Positions 63,580 through 64,000 of a DNA stretch of 64,000 bases are shown one piece after another. The position numbers and the translations under genes were made by a program. The notes beneath the pieces are model-generated. The model was not told where the DNA came from, searched no databases, and was given only the letters and a program-made list of their open reading frames with translations. The number at the start of each line of letters is the position of its first letter. The first letter of the stretch is position 1. This DNA comes from Rhizophagus irregularis (Eukaryota > Glomeromycota > Glomeromycetes > Glomerales > Glomeraceae): NCBI RefSeq assembly GCF_026210795.1, contig NC_089433.1:62001-126000 (forward strand). Direction: 5' to 3'.

Positions 63580-64000
63580 TAAAATAACATAATTTGCTTA
63601 ATGTTACACAAAATAATTTTAATATGAAAATAATCTGCATGTGAACATTTCCAGTGATTGTTAAATTTTATTAAAAAACTTTATTAAATAAAATGCATTG
63701 CTTAGTTTATTATTACATAAAATTATTCAAACATGAATTTTGAATTATAAAAGATCTGAGTTGTTTTAATATGTTTAGGATTCTAAAATATTAAAAAAAA
63801 AGTTAAAAATGTTTTTTTAATAGTTTCAAAATTTTTTTTTAAAACTTACTTATAGGATTCATTAGAACTGATTTCCTATAATAAAATATTGGGGCATACC
63901 AGAAATTAGCTAATTTCTCTTAATTAGTAACCTTAACTTCTACACTCTTATTTGATTGAAATCTGATTGGCTAAAAAAATTATTACTATTAATTGCCAAT
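63580..64000. other. A+T-rich end of window with an inverted repeat copy
   Basis: 63740-63890 is a diverged inverted copy of the ~115-bp repeat at 54650-55310 (GATTCATTAGAACTGATTTCC). No gene. Confidence 0.5.

Overview
This is eukaryotic DNA, most likely from an arbuscular mycorrhizal fungus of the Rhizophagus type. I infer that from four things: very high A+T, GT-AG introns of about 60-100 bp, Crinkler-type effector genes, and resemblance from memory to hypothetical-protein families repeated in those genomes. No search was run, so the species call is provisional. I found no operons, CRISPR arrays or convincing tRNA/rRNA genes.

Layout. 1-1003 is the right-hand part of an Ac-like hAT foldback element cut by the window edge. 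1212-3962 is a retroposed unit with 16-bp target duplications and a poly(A) tail, carrying one 685-aa reading frame and no reverse transcriptase. 4-10 kb holds small host-type genes, mostly broken, including a Crinkler gene with two nonsense codons (7463-9683). 10386-15128 is a complete but decayed hAT transposon (8-bp target duplication) with a broken BED-finger transposase and a second Myb/SANT-like gene, itself hit by a small MULE-like insert. 16-27 kb is the most gene-like stretch: a 550-aa coiled-coil protein, a relative with a premature stop, a decayed family member, a Crinkler N-terminal domain, a 205-aa protein with three internal repeats, an LRR fragment and a two-exon APH-type kinase of about 510 aa.

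28.3-38.5 kb is a nest of elements. An old palindrome contains an Ac-like hAT foldback, which contains a TA-type MITE and a TTA-type MITE, and an 8.2-kb LINE sits in the tip of the latter. The LINE ORF2 (1875 aa, endonuclease + reverse transcriptase + RNase H) is fully open. 38.7-46.7 kb is AT-rich repeat DNA: a MULE relic, a 3.9-kb palindrome with an insert in each arm, a ~190-bp satellite, an hAT MITE, a deleted mariner copy and a BED-finger relic. 46.9-54 kb is a second gene island: a small secreted protein (minus strand) and a nine-exon, 1004-aa N-glycosylated membrane protein (plus strand), separated by a tandemly duplicated intergenic unit, one copy of which carries another hAT foldback. 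54-64 kb is again repeats, including a structurally intact pogo/Tigger transposon (58735-60938), a third bounded hAT foldback, a CACTA-like foldback inside satellite DNA and two more hAT MITEs.

The main pattern is a set of foldback elements whose arms are dense arrays of one short word, different in each element. Four share an Ac-like terminus (TARNGYTYYGA), and the three whose two ends are visible have 8-bp target duplications. I interpret the words as subterminal transposase-binding arrays, as known for AAACGG repeats in maize Ac, that have diverged while the terminus stayed fixed. Several insertions are supported by an empty site in a paralogous copy inside this window.
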